Assembly: GCA_020345705.1 (NCBI GenBank)
Contig: CP070766.1
Location: 635,809 to 644,051, forward strand
Length of the DNA stretch: 8,243 bases
DNA from: Candidatus Zixiibacteriota bacterium
Lineage (GTDB): Bacteria; Zixibacteria; MSB-5A5; GN15; PGXB01
Reading direction: 5' to 3'
Shown: positions 1-6,579 of the stretch, in pieces
Layout of the letters: every line of letters starts with the position of its first letter
Position numbering within the stretch: the first letter of the stretch is position 1
Translations under genes and position numbers: made by a program
The notes under the pieces: generated by a model
Database searches by the model: none
What the model saw: only the letters and a program-made list of their open reading frames with translations
Told to the model about the DNA's origin: nothing

Positions 1-1658
1 GGGCATTTTTTATCTTTGATGTGAGCCAGATATTCATCCTTGAAGTACATGGCGGTACTCAAGAACGGATTCGGCCCCGATTGCCCCAGGCCGCACAGAG
101 AAGCGGTCTTGATGACGTTCGAAGGCTTTTCCATCAGGTCCAGGTCATTCTCGGTCGCCTTGCCCTCGCAGACTTTTTCGCAGAGCCGGTGGAGCTGATA
201 CAGACCTTCCCGGCAGGGGACACATTTGCCGCACGATTCATAAACAAGAAAGTGCAGAAAATATCGGGCGACATCGACCATACAGGTGTGGTCGTCCATG
301 ACAACCATCCCCCCCGAACCCATCATCGAACCGGCCTCGGTGAGAGTTTCGAAGTCAACCGGCAGGTCAAGCTTATCGGCCGGCAGACATCCGCCCGATG
401 GTCCGCCGGTCTGAACGGCTTTGAACTTGCGGCCGTTCTGGATCCCGCCCCCGATGTCGAAGATGACTTCCCTGAGCGTGATTCCCATCGGGACCTCAAT
501 CAGCCCGGTATTGTCGACCTTTCCGGCCAGCGAAAAGGCCTTGGTGCCGGTGCTTTTTTCGGTGCCGATGGAAGCGAACCATTCGCCGCCTTTGTCGATG
601 ATGACCGGTACAGTGGCGAACGACTCAACGTTGTTGAGCACCGTCGGTTTATCATGCAAACCCCTCTGGACCGACCGAATGTATTTCGCTCTCGGTTCAC
701 CGACTTCACCGGCCACCGACTTCATCAGCGCCGATGACTCGCCGCAGACAAAAGCGCCGCCACCGCGGCTGATACGAATGTCAAAGGTGAAATCGGTGCC
801 CATGATGCTCTCGCCGAGAAGACCATGCGCGCGCGCGGCTTCGACTGCTTTTTGGAGGTTAACAACGGCCAGGGGGTATTCTTCACGGACGTAGATGTAC
901 CCCTCTTTCGAGCCGATCGCATAGGCGCAGATTATCATACCTTCCAGCACCGAATGCGGGTCACCTTCCATGATGCACCGATCCATGAAAGCACCCGGGT
1001 CACCCTCGTCGCCGTTGCAGATGACGTATCTTACGTCCGTGTTGTACCCGGCGCAGGTCGCCCACTTGCGTCCGGTCGGAAAACCGCCGCCGCCCCGGCC
1101 GCGAAGGCCGGACTTGACGACCTCATCAATCACCTGCTGCGGTGATAACCGCTTAAGAATTTTGGCAAGCGCTGAATACCCGCCGGCGGCGACATAGTCG
1201 GTAATCAGATCGGGATCGACCTGACCGACGTTACGAAGTGATATCTTCATCTGCCGTGCATAAAACGGAATCTTCCGATAGTCGGCAATGGTCTTGCCCG
1301 ATTCGGGATCAGCGTACAGCAGTCGTTCGACGAGATCGCCTTTCTCAAGAGTCGTCTCGACGATTTCGGACACATTTTTCTTCTTGACCTGGGAATAGAA
1401 TATCCCGCCCGGCTCGATAATAACCAGCGGACCGCGAGCGCAATAACCGTGACAGCCGGTCTTCTTGATCGACTTGACGGTGACATTGGCGATTTTCTTC
1501 CTGGAAAGGACTTTCCTGAATTCGTCAAGGATCCGGTCGGAACCGCTGGCCAGGCATCCCGGTCCCAGGCAGACAAAAACTTTCTTCTTGAGGGCCTCCA
1601 GATTTTTCCGACACTCCTTTTGCCACCGACCCAGTTTATCTATACTGTCGATACGCAT
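1..1658 (-). CDS. nuoF: NuoF-like NAD(H)-binding flavoprotein (HndC/HydB type), 3' end outside the window
   Basis: This is the FMN- and NAD(H)-binding electron-entry subunit of a soluble NuoEF-type module. I read 552 uninterrupted codons from the ATG at 1658 to the window edge, so the protein is cut at its C-terminus. Residues 26-100 form a thioredoxin-like [2Fe-2S] domain (C30, C35, C69, C73), an N-terminal extension that HndC/HydB proteins have and complex I NuoF lacks. GLRGRGGGGFPTG (184-196) is the nucleotide-binding glycine loop, and NGDEGDPGAFMDR (215-227) is the FMN-site motif. ESCGKCVPC (C476, C479, C482) plus C522 are the [4Fe-4S] ligands. The last residues, DKKCP, match the start of the C-terminal 2x[4Fe-4S] domain in this family, so some 40-60 residues probably lie to the left. 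The start is supported by AAGGA five bases upstream, within the end of nuoE. The catalytic partner (hydrogenase, formate dehydrogenase or other) cannot be seen. Confidence 0.95.
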   Translation of the reverse strand, partial: MRIDSIDKLGRWQKECRKNLEALKKKVFVCLGPGCLASGSDRILDEFRKVLSRKKIANVTVKSIKKTGCHGYCARGPLVIIEPGGIFYSQVKKKNVSEIVETTLEKGDLVERLLYADPESGKTIADYRKIPFYARQMKISLRNVGQVDPDLITDYVAAGGYSALAKILKRLSPQQVIDEVVKSGLRGRGGGGFPTGRKWATCAGYNTDVRYVICNGDEGDPGAFMDRCIMEGDPHSVLEGMIICAYAIGSKEGYIYVREEYPLAVVNLQKAVEAARAHGLLGESIMGTDFTFDIRISRGGGAFVCGESSALMKSVAGEVGEPRAKYIRSVQRGLHDKPTVLNNVESFATVPVIIDKGGEWFASIGTEKSTGTKAFSLAGKVDNTGLIEVPMGITLREVIFDIGGGIQNGRKFKAVQTGGPSGGCLPADKLDLPVDFETLTEAGSMMGSGGMVVMDDHTCMVDVARYFLHFLVYESCGKCVPCREGLYQLHRLCEKVCEGKATENDLDLMEKPSNVIKTASLCGLGQSGPNPFLSTAMYFKDEYLAHIKDKKC

Positions 1659-1659
1659 G

Positions 1660-2115
1660 TCAATCCTTCTTTATCGCTTTCATGACTCTGTCACAACGAA
1701 CATTGCCGTGATATTTGTTGTTGATAATCATCACGGGGGCCATGGCGCAGGCTCCGACGCAATTGACCACTTCGACGGTGTATTTCAAATCAGCGGTGGT
1801 TTCGCCCGGCTTGATGCCCAGGCCGGTTACGATTTGTTCGAGAATGAGATCAGCTCCCTTGATATGACAGGCTGTCCCCTTGCAGACACGAATCACGTTT
1901 TCTCCCCGCGGTGTCAGGCTGAAGGCGTTGTAGAAAGTGGCAACACTGTACACCTTACTCAGGGGAACACTTAAGGCGGCCGCCGTTTCTGTCATCGCCT
2001 CACGCGGCAGGTAATGAAATTCCCGCTGTATATCCTGAAGGACCGCAATCAGGGAACCGGGTTCGTTCGGACTGCGGTCTATCACTTTTCTTATTTGCGC
2101 TGTGTCATGCTTCAT
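1660..2115 (-). CDS. nuoE: NuoE-like [2Fe-2S] thioredoxin-fold subunit (HndA/HydC type)
   Basis: This 151-aa protein is a [2Fe-2S] electron carrier that pairs with NuoF-type flavoproteins. It has a helical N-terminal half (IRKVIDRSPNEPGSLIAVLQ... then LSKVYSVATFYNAF at 52-65, the family's diagnostic stretch) and a thioredoxin-like C-terminal half with the four cluster cysteines C78, C83, C119 and C123 (CKGTAC and CVGAC). The length is normal for the short soluble NuoE/HndA type. The ATG overlaps the stop codon of the preceding oxidoreductase gamma gene in an ATGA (2112-2115), and the next gene starts one base after this stop. Translation is therefore probably coupled on both sides. It most likely works with the adjacent NuoF-like subunit rather than in a membrane complex I, because no other nuo genes are visible here. 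Confidence 0.95.
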   Translation of the reverse strand: MKHDTAQIRKVIDRSPNEPGSLIAVLQDIQREFHYLPREAMTETAAALSVPLSKVYSVATFYNAFSLTPRGENVIRVCKGTACHIKGADLILEQIVTGLGIKPGETTADLKYTVEVVNCVGACAMAPVMIINNKYHGNVRCDRVMKAIKKD

Positions 2116-2687
2116 CTCAATTCCCCCGCATGCTTCTCACCGAGTTCCTGCCCCGCCTTGCGACCTTCTTCGAAAGCCTTCCGATTGAGCTCAAGCATCT
2201 CTTTCTTTTTTCCACCGAGTTTTTCAGTCAGCATTCGATCCAGAGTTTCGAATAATACCAAGCCTGTGACTTCCACGTAGGCAGCCAGCATCACCATATT
2301 GGCCACCTTCGGATTGCCCACCTTGATGGCCAGATCATTGGCCGGCACCAGCAGTTCCGTGATGTCATCGCGTTCCGAGGTGACATCAATCAAAGAGCTG
2401 TTGATAAACAGCAGTCCGCCCTTCCGAATCATGGGCCCGAATCTATCCAGCGACGGCCGGTTGAAGACACAGGCCGACATCGGATTATTTATTATGGGTG
2501 ACCCGATACGGCTGTCCGAGACGATGACCGTGCAATTAGCGGTGCCGCCGCGCATTTCAGGTCCGTAAGAGGGAATCCAGATAACCTGCTTGCCTTCCTC
2601 CATGGCTGTATAGGCCAGAAGCTGACCGGCCGTCATGACCCCCTGCCCGCCGAAACCGGCGAAGACCACTTCTTTCTGGGCAGCCAT
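2112..2687 (-). CDS. 2-oxoacid:ferredoxin oxidoreductase, gamma subunit (KorC/VorC type)
   Basis: This 191-aa protein is the gamma chain of a CoA-acylating 2-oxoacid:ferredoxin oxidoreductase, a cytosolic enzyme that turns a 2-oxoacid plus CoA into acyl-CoA, CO2 and reduced ferredoxin. The family glycine motif GFGGQG is at 11-16 (VVFAGFGGQGVMTAGQLLA), and SYGPEMRGGTANC at 40-52 is the other hallmark. A charged, probably helical tail (KKKEMLELNRKAFEEGRKAG) closes the protein. GGAGG lies seven bases before the ATG, inside the end of the beta gene, two bases from its stop. The 3' end overlaps the nuoE start by four bases. Substrate choice depends mainly on alpha and beta, so this subunit does not separate 2-oxoglutarate from branched-chain specificity. 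Confidence 0.95.
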   Translation of the reverse strand: MAAQKEVVFAGFGGQGVMTAGQLLAYTAMEEGKQVIWIPSYGPEMRGGTANCTVIVSDSRIGSPIINNPMSACVFNRPSLDRFGPMIRKGGLLFINSSLIDVTSERDDITELLVPANDLAIKVGNPKVANMVMLAAYVEVTGLVLFETLDRMLTEKLGGKKKEMLELNRKAFEEGRKAGQELGEKHAGELR

Positions 2688-2689
2688 AA

Positions 2690-3451
2690 TCAGGCCTCCT
2701 CCCTCTCCGGATCTTTAAAGATTCCCAGAGGATAATATGGCTTCATGACGTCGCCGACCCATTTTGTCGCCGCCGACGGATCCATGCCCCAGTTGGTGGG
2801 ACAGGACGAGAGAACCTCAACCAGCGTAAAACAGGTACCTTCCTTCTGAAGTCGGAAAGCCTTCCTGATGATCTTCTTGGCGTTAACAATGTGCATCGGG
2901 GTGTGCACCGCGACGCGGGCCACAAAGGAGGGCGTTCGGAGAGTGGAAAGCAGTTCTGCGACCCGAATCGGGTAGCCGACCAGTGAAACATCCCGGCCGG
3001 CCGGGGTGGTCGTCGTTTTCTGATTGGGCATTGTCGTCGGGGCCATCTGACCACCGGTCATCCCGTAAATGGCGTTGTTGACAAAAATGACGGTTATTTT
3101 CTCGCCCCGATTGGCGGCATGCACGATTTCCCCCATGCCGATCGAGGCCAGGTCGCCGTCACCCTGATACGTGAAGACAATCATGTCGGGACGGCACCGT
3201 TTGAAACCGGTTGCGAGCGCCGGCGCCCGCCCGTGCGGTGCCTCCATGAAGTCCGTATTGAAATAATTATATATCAGCACCGCGCAACCGACCGGCGCCA
3301 CGCCGACCGCCCGGCCTCGAAGCCCGAGTTCGTCCAGGGACTCCGCGACTATGCGATGAATCACACCGTGCGTACATCCCGGACAGTAATGGGTGATGTT
3401 TTCGGACAGGGACTCAGGCCTTTTGAAGATTACGGTTGAATCGTTTGACAT
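2690..3451 (-). CDS. 2-oxoacid:ferredoxin oxidoreductase, beta subunit (thiamine pyrophosphate-binding, KorB/VorA type)
   Basis: This is the TPP-binding catalytic subunit. From the ATG at 3451 it is 253 aa. The TPP/Mg motif begins with GDGD (97-100) and ends with NN (125-126), the usual spacing. Four cysteines fit the proximal [4Fe-4S] cluster of two-domain enzymes: CPGC (C23, C26), C56 in APVGCAV, and C217 in SSCPTNW. A stretch around YNYFNTDFMEAPHGRAPALATG (61-82) is typical of the KorB/VorA family. A longer version starting with TTG at 3472 would add seven residues. I prefer the ATG because GGTGA sits just upstream and the family normally begins shortly before this point. Alpha precedes by 22 bases and gamma follows after two. 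Confidence 0.94.
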   Translation of the reverse strand: MSNDSTVIFKRPESLSENITHYCPGCTHGVIHRIVAESLDELGLRGRAVGVAPVGCAVLIYNYFNTDFMEAPHGRAPALATGFKRCRPDMIVFTYQGDGDLASIGMGEIVHAANRGEKITVIFVNNAIYGMTGGQMAPTTMPNQKTTTTPAGRDVSLVGYPIRVAELLSTLRTPSFVARVAVHTPMHIVNAKKIIRKAFRLQKEGTCFTLVEVLSSCPTNWGMDPSAATKWVGDVMKPYYPLGIFKDPEREEA

Positions 3452-3473
3452 ATTATCACCGATCTTTCTCAAA

Positions 3474-4550
3474 TCACTTCTTTAATCCCAGAGACTCTCG
3501 GACTTTGTCCTTGACCTCATTGGGAGTGGGAACGATGCCGCCGGTGTGACCGAAAAACTCCACCGGTTTCCGACCTTTGACGCACCGCTCAATATCTTCA
3601 ACCATCTGACCGACACTCATCTCGATCGTCAGGATCTTTTCTATGTTTTTCTTGCCTGCTTCGGCGTAAATCTCTTTTTCCGGAAACGGGAAAAGTGATA
3701 TAGGCCGAAAGAGCCCGACACTTACTCCCTCTCTCTCAAGTTCGTCAATAGCCGTCTGACAGATTCTTGCCATTGTCCCGAATGCTGCGATCAACAATCT
3801 GTTCTTATCGGAGACCTTATAAAGCTCGTAGCGAATCTCATTCTCTTTCATTCTCTTGTACTTCTCTTCAAGAAGCAGGCAGTTCTCTTCCAAAAGGTCG
3901 GGATTAAGAAACAGTGACTTAACGACGCGAGGTTTACGGTTGAGCGCTCCCGTCAGGGCCCAGTCACTTTTAATCGGGTCATTATCCTCACGATTTGTCT
4001 CTGGAAATTCGACCGACTCCATTATCTGGCCGACCATGCCGTCACCAATCAACATCATCGGATTCCGATACTTGTCGGCAAGGTCGAAAGCCAGAATCAT
4101 CAGATCAACCGCTTCCTGCACTGAGGACGGAGCCAGAACGCCGACACGATAATCACCGTGGCCGCCCCCCTTGACCGCCTGGAAATAGTCCCCTTGCGCC
4201 GGAAGAATACCCCCCAGGCCGGGCCCACCGCGAATTATATTGACCAGCACCACCGGAAGATGCGCCCCGGCCATGTATGATATCGCTTCCTGCATGAGAC
4301 TGATCCCCGGACTTGATGAGGATGTAAATGTTCTCAATCCGGTTGAGGCGGCGCCGAACAACATATTTCCCACGGCAACTTCCGATTCCGCCTGAACGAA
4401 AGCACCACCGACTTCCGGAAGCCGCCAGCAAAGATACTCGGCCACTTCGCTCTGGGGAGTGATCGGATAGGCGAAATAGTGCCGGACACCGGCGCAGATG
4501 GCGGCCTCGCCGATTGCTTCATTACCTTTCATCAGTTTTTTTCCTGCCAT
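3474..4550 (-). CDS. vorB: 2-oxoacid:ferredoxin oxidoreductase, alpha subunit (VorB/KorA type)
   Basis: This 358-aa alpha chain combines the pyrimidine-binding TPP domain and a C-terminal transketolase-like domain II. Markers are KLMKGNEAIGEAAI (5-18), the YPITPQSE loop (28-35) that contacts the cofactor and substrate, AESEVAVGNM (54-63), TSSSSPGISLMQE (76-88) and the RGGPGLGG...QGDYFQAVKGGGHGDYR block (108-135). From recall, the KLMKGNEAI start with YPITPQ resembles proteins usually annotated as 3-methyl-2-oxobutanoate dehydrogenase subunit VorB. However, KGOR alpha chains of anaerobes share most of these motifs, so branched-chain oxoacids versus 2-oxoglutarate stays open. A GGAG motif lies about eight bases before the ATG. 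It is encoded directly after the ferredoxin subunit (14-base gap), giving the order delta-alpha-beta-gamma. Confidence 0.95.
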   Translation of the reverse strand: MAGKKLMKGNEAIGEAAICAGVRHYFAYPITPQSEVAEYLCWRLPEVGGAFVQAESEVAVGNMLFGAASTGLRTFTSSSSPGISLMQEAISYMAGAHLPVVLVNIIRGGPGLGGILPAQGDYFQAVKGGGHGDYRVGVLAPSSVQEAVDLMILAFDLADKYRNPMMLIGDGMVGQIMESVEFPETNREDNDPIKSDWALTGALNRKPRVVKSLFLNPDLLEENCLLLEEKYKRMKENEIRYELYKVSDKNRLLIAAFGTMARICQTAIDELEREGVSVGLFRPISLFPFPEKEIYAEAGKKNIEKILTIEMSVGQMVEDIERCVKGRKPVEFFGHTGGIVPTPNEVKDKVRESLGLKK

Positions 4551-4564
4551 CTCTCATCTCCCCG

Positions 4565-4798
4565 TCAGTACTCGAAAAGGACGAACTGCGTCCCGTGCGA
4601 AAGTACTTCAATAGCCACGTCCGGGCAGGTGACGGCACATATCCGACATCCGATACACTTGCTCGGTTCATGCACCTTCGCCGAAAAGTAACCCTTCACG
4701 TTGATTTCTTTCGACATCGAAATAATCTGCATCGGGCAGGCCTTGACGCATAATTCGCAGCCTTTGCAATAATTCTTGTCTATTCTAATACCAGGCAT
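4565..4798 (-). CDS. 2-oxoacid:ferredoxin oxidoreductase, delta subunit: 2x[4Fe-4S] ferredoxin (KorD/VorD type)
   Basis: This 77-aa bacterial-type ferredoxin has two complete CxxCxxCxxxCP motifs: C11, C14, C17, C21 and C48, C51, C54, C58. Each should hold a [4Fe-4S] cluster. As the delta subunit of a four-chain oxidoreductase it passes electrons from the TPP-subunit cluster to external ferredoxin. The insertion between the motifs (ISMSKEINVKGYFSAKVHEPSK) and the aromatic tail QFVLFEY are typical of KorD-like chains rather than free ferredoxins. AAGGGA precedes the ATG by about nine bases. It sits 27 bases after the ATPase gene and 14 bases before alpha. Confidence 0.93.
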   Translation of the reverse strand: MPGIRIDKNYCKGCELCVKACPMQIISMSKEINVKGYFSAKVHEPSKCIGCRICAVTCPDVAIEVLSHGTQFVLFEY

Positions 4799-4825
4799 AT
4801 ATAAAAATCCCTTCGGCTGTTTATG

Positions 4826-5551
4826 TCAGCTCTCAGTACTCTTATTCTGCTCCCAAGGCTTGAGCATCGACCGCGTCAGGGGCAGTATCGGACAGTCAAA
4901 AATGGCCGTGTCGATGCGGCTGAGAACGTCGCTTTTGACGCTGATAAACACCAGAGGCAGACCCCTTTTCCGGCTAACCTCGCGTGATAATTCATACCCT
5001 TCATTCAAAACATCCGGATCGGTTTCTTCAATCATGTGGCTGTTGGATACCAGGCCGGTGAACCTCAGTCTGGCCGATTGCTCGATTCGTTCGATGGTCT
5101 GGATGGATCGGCCGACGTCGGCGGTCTGCGGCCGGCGGCTGTTAAGAACCATCAGCATTTCATAGTCCTGCCGGTTGAACGCCTCAGATAGTGAACCCAG
5201 CGCCCGCGTTCCCTGGGCATCGCCGCCGACGTCAAGAATAACTTTGCCTTCTGACTTCTCAATGGCACCCTTGATTTCCGGCAACAGGATGGGCAGGTCG
5301 GCATAAAAATTACCACCCTCGGGAACAACGGCCCGAATGCCCAGCGCTTCCATCTCGGCTTTAGCTTCCCGCGACCGGAAATAAGGATTGACCAGGTCTA
5401 AATCGATAATCGTGACCCGGGAATGGCCGGTGAAAACAAAATATTTGGCAAGATTTACTGAGATCTCCGTTTTTCCACTTCCGAAACCACCGACAATAGC
5501 CACAACCCGTTTGGAAATTACCGGATAACGGACGTCTGGTCGGTTTACCAT
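4826..5551 (-). CDS. P-loop NTPase heading the 2-oxoacid oxidoreductase operon (function unknown)
   Basis: This is a 241-aa cytosolic ATPase of the SIMIBI/ParA-MinD-like class. The Walker A motif GGFGSGKT is at 21-28, followed by EISVNLAKYF. IIDLDLVNPYFRSRE (48-62) carries the switch I-like Asp, and VILDVGGDAQG (104-114) fits Walker B/switch II. SNSH around 169-172 is a candidate base-recognition loop. It lacks the extra early lysine of the KGGxxK deviant Walker A of true MinD/ParA proteins. Similar unnamed ATP-binding proteins with VNPYFRSRE occur in anaerobes; I recall them near oxoacid oxidoreductase genes but cannot check here. A role in cofactor or cluster insertion into the enzyme is inference only. 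I chose the ATG at 5551 (GAGGA ten bases upstream). A TTG at 5584 preceded by GGTGA would add 11 residues and cannot be excluded. Confidence 0.85.
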   Translation of the reverse strand: MVNRPDVRYPVISKRVVAIVGGFGSGKTEISVNLAKYFVFTGHSRVTIIDLDLVNPYFRSREAKAEMEALGIRAVVPEGGNFYADLPILLPEIKGAIEKSEGKVILDVGGDAQGTRALGSLSEAFNRQDYEMLMVLNSRRPQTADVGRSIQTIERIEQSARLRFTGLVSNSHMIEETDPDVLNEGYELSREVSRKRGLPLVFISVKSDVLSRIDTAIFDCPILPLTRSMLKPWEQNKSTES

Positions 5552-5700
5552 CGGGGGCGTTTCCTCTGTCGTTCCACTTGCCAAAATATCTCACCGGTTC
5601 GCCAAATGCCCTGACATCATGATCTTCCAAAGCCGCGACGAACCATAAAATCGTCCTGACTAAGGCGCGCCTTTCTCAGCGCTGCTTGTTATACACCCAG
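5552..5700 (-). other. Leader of the oxidoreductase operon
   Basis: About 140 nt lie between the probable transcription start (near 5694) and the ATPase ATG. The leader contains the perfect 12-bp palindrome AAGGCGCGCCTT (5662-5673). It also has two very short tandem reading frames on the transcript strand, MVRRGFGRS and MMSGHLANR. The first stops in an ATGA that starts the second. GGTTCG and CGAACC about 38 bases apart could pair. No known riboswitch class is recognised. Whether any of this is regulatory is unproven. Confidence 0.3.
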
Positions 5701-5728
5701 ATATTACGCAAATCTGCGATAAAGTCAA
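5701..5728 (-). promoter_or_regulatory. Probable sigma70-type promoter of the ATPase-oxidoreductase-NuoEF operon
   Basis: On the minus strand TTGACT (5728-5723) is followed, after 16 bases, by TAATAT (5706-5701). The -35 matches the consensus in 5 of 6 bases and the -10 in 4 of 6. It lies upstream of the first gene of the operon, in the only sizeable gap before it. The -35 overlaps the stop codon (TGA, 5727-5725) of the preceding small ORF. Confidence 0.5.
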
Positions 5729-5940
5729 GGGAATATTGTGAAATTATTCACCAATCGTTTTCGCAACTCATAATCAGACAAAACGTTCACACGGATTTTG
5801 CGGTCACGAATCAGGGAAAACGCGTAAATCAGCAGGTGTCCGCGATATAGACCGACCGCACCGTTCACAGCCCGCTCAGTCAAGTCCACGCTAAACCACA
5901 AGCTGTAACCTTTCGCCCGCGCCGGCTCAGACGTCGTCAT
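5725..5940 (-). CDS. Small hypothetical protein overlapping the end of the diiron protein gene
   Basis: This 71-aa ORF starts at an ATG inside the last codons of the rubrerythrin-like gene, overlapping it by 14 bases in another frame. Its ribosome binding site, AAGGA seven bases before the ATG, is good and suggests translational coupling. The sequence (MTTSEPARAKGYSLWFSVDL...LRKRLVNNFTIFP) is basic, has no cysteine and no convincing membrane segment, and is not recognised. It fills a stretch that would otherwise be a gap of about 370 bases. It could be a real accessory protein or a chance ORF; the ribosome binding site and position favour a gene. An in-frame upstream extension to 6030 is unlikely because it would overlap the diiron gene heavily. 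Confidence 0.5.
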   Translation of the reverse strand: MTTSEPARAKGYSLWFSVDLTERAVNGAVGLYRGHLLIYAFSLIRDRKIRVNVLSDYELRKRLVNNFTIFP

Positions 5941-6451
5941 ACCCCCATCCTTCAAGACTTCGGAAGCTCTTGAAATGAGAGCTCTCTGCAAAAGCGGCCG
6001 GATGTTTAAGATACATGAGAACACCATCAATCATATGAACGTGATTGTGCTCCTCTTCGGCGATTTTTTGAAGCAGCCCTTTCCGGGCCGAATCGGTTTC
6101 CGTCGCGGCCTTGCTTTCGTAGAAATCAACCGATTTTTCCTCAATTCGAAGGGCCTTGGTCCAGGCTGATATGACCTCTTCTTCAAACCGCTTTGAGTTT
6201 TCATCCTCGGCCAGCTGCTCGAAGATATTTACGATTTTCTCCACCGACTGACGGCCTGTAAAAGCCTTGTCCCCGGGAATATTGTTGTTGTCCTCTTTCA
6301 GCCGTCTGAAATATTCATAATGGCGCCCCTCTTCTTCAGCGAGAGTGAGAAGGACTTGCTTCAACTCAGGTACCGTGGTCTGCGCCGCCAGTTTCTCATA
6401 GTAGGCCTTACCGTCCTGCTCCATCTTCATGGCGAATTCGATTACGTCCAT
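5927..6451 (-). CDS. Rubrerythrin/ferritin-like diiron protein without a rubredoxin domain
   Basis: This 174-aa four-helix protein of the rubrerythrin-like ferritin family is probably cytosolic and involved in peroxide or iron handling. Candidate diiron ligands occur in the expected helices: E11 (helix 1, EQDG), E41 and H44 (EGRH, an ExxH), E104 (RIEEKSVDFYE), and E132/E134 with H135/H137 (AEEEHNHVH). The C-terminus (EGWGYDDV) has no CxxC pair, so the rubredoxin domain of classical rubrerythrin is absent and electrons must come from another protein. AAAGGA lies seven bases before the ATG. It is probably cotranscribed with the overlapping 71-aa ORF. The anaerobic oxidoreductase operon just downstream uses oxygen-sensitive clusters, which makes a protective role plausible, though this is inference. 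Confidence 0.9.
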   Translation of the reverse strand: MDVIEFAMKMEQDGKAYYEKLAAQTTVPELKQVLLTLAEEEGRHYEYFRRLKEDNNNIPGDKAFTGRQSVEKIVNIFEQLAEDENSKRFEEEVISAWTKALRIEEKSVDFYESKAATETDSARKGLLQKIAEEEHNHVHMIDGVLMYLKHPAAFAESSHFKSFRSLEGWGYDDV

Positions 6452-6533
6452 AAGCTTTTCCTTTTATTAGAGCTAATTTCTCACCCGTATTTCTTATTTA
6501 GAGCACTCTTAGATGCTCGCAGCTTCTGGGATA

Positions 6534-6558
6534 AATATAACTAATTCCAGCTGGAATT
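6534..6558 (-). promoter_or_regulatory. Perfect 16-bp palindrome next to a -10-like element upstream of the diiron gene
   Basis: AATTCCAGCTGGAATT (6543-6558) is a perfect dyad in the 128-base gap between the NodB-like gene and the rubrerythrin-like gene. On the minus strand, TATATT (6539-6534), a 5/6 match to the -10 consensus, follows it at once. The dyad would then cover the spacer/-35 zone, a usual place for a repressor or activator. No clear -35 hexamer was found. It could instead be a weak terminator of the upstream gene, but its stem is short, and no U-run follows. Confidence 0.35.
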
Positions 6559-6579
6559 GCCTTGAAAAATGTTTGAGAA

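Noticed and set aside
21..1197. Several plus-strand open frames of 75-238 aa
   Set aside because: They are antisense shadows of the NuoF-like gene, whose minus-strand frame is unbroken and carries all family motifs.
2014..5165. Plus-strand and alternative minus-strand frames across the oxidoreductase and ATPase genes
   Set aside because: They have low-complexity Ser/Pro/Arg-rich composition, lack motifs, and overlap genes with clear family matches.
5361..5630. 89-aa minus-strand frame overlapping the N-terminus of the ATPase
   Set aside because: It runs across the Walker A region in the wrong frame and has no recognisable domain.
6543..6558. The palindrome as terminator of the NodB-like gene
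   Set aside because: A hairpin would have only about 6 bp of AT-rich stem and no U-run follows, so a regulatory site is the better reading.
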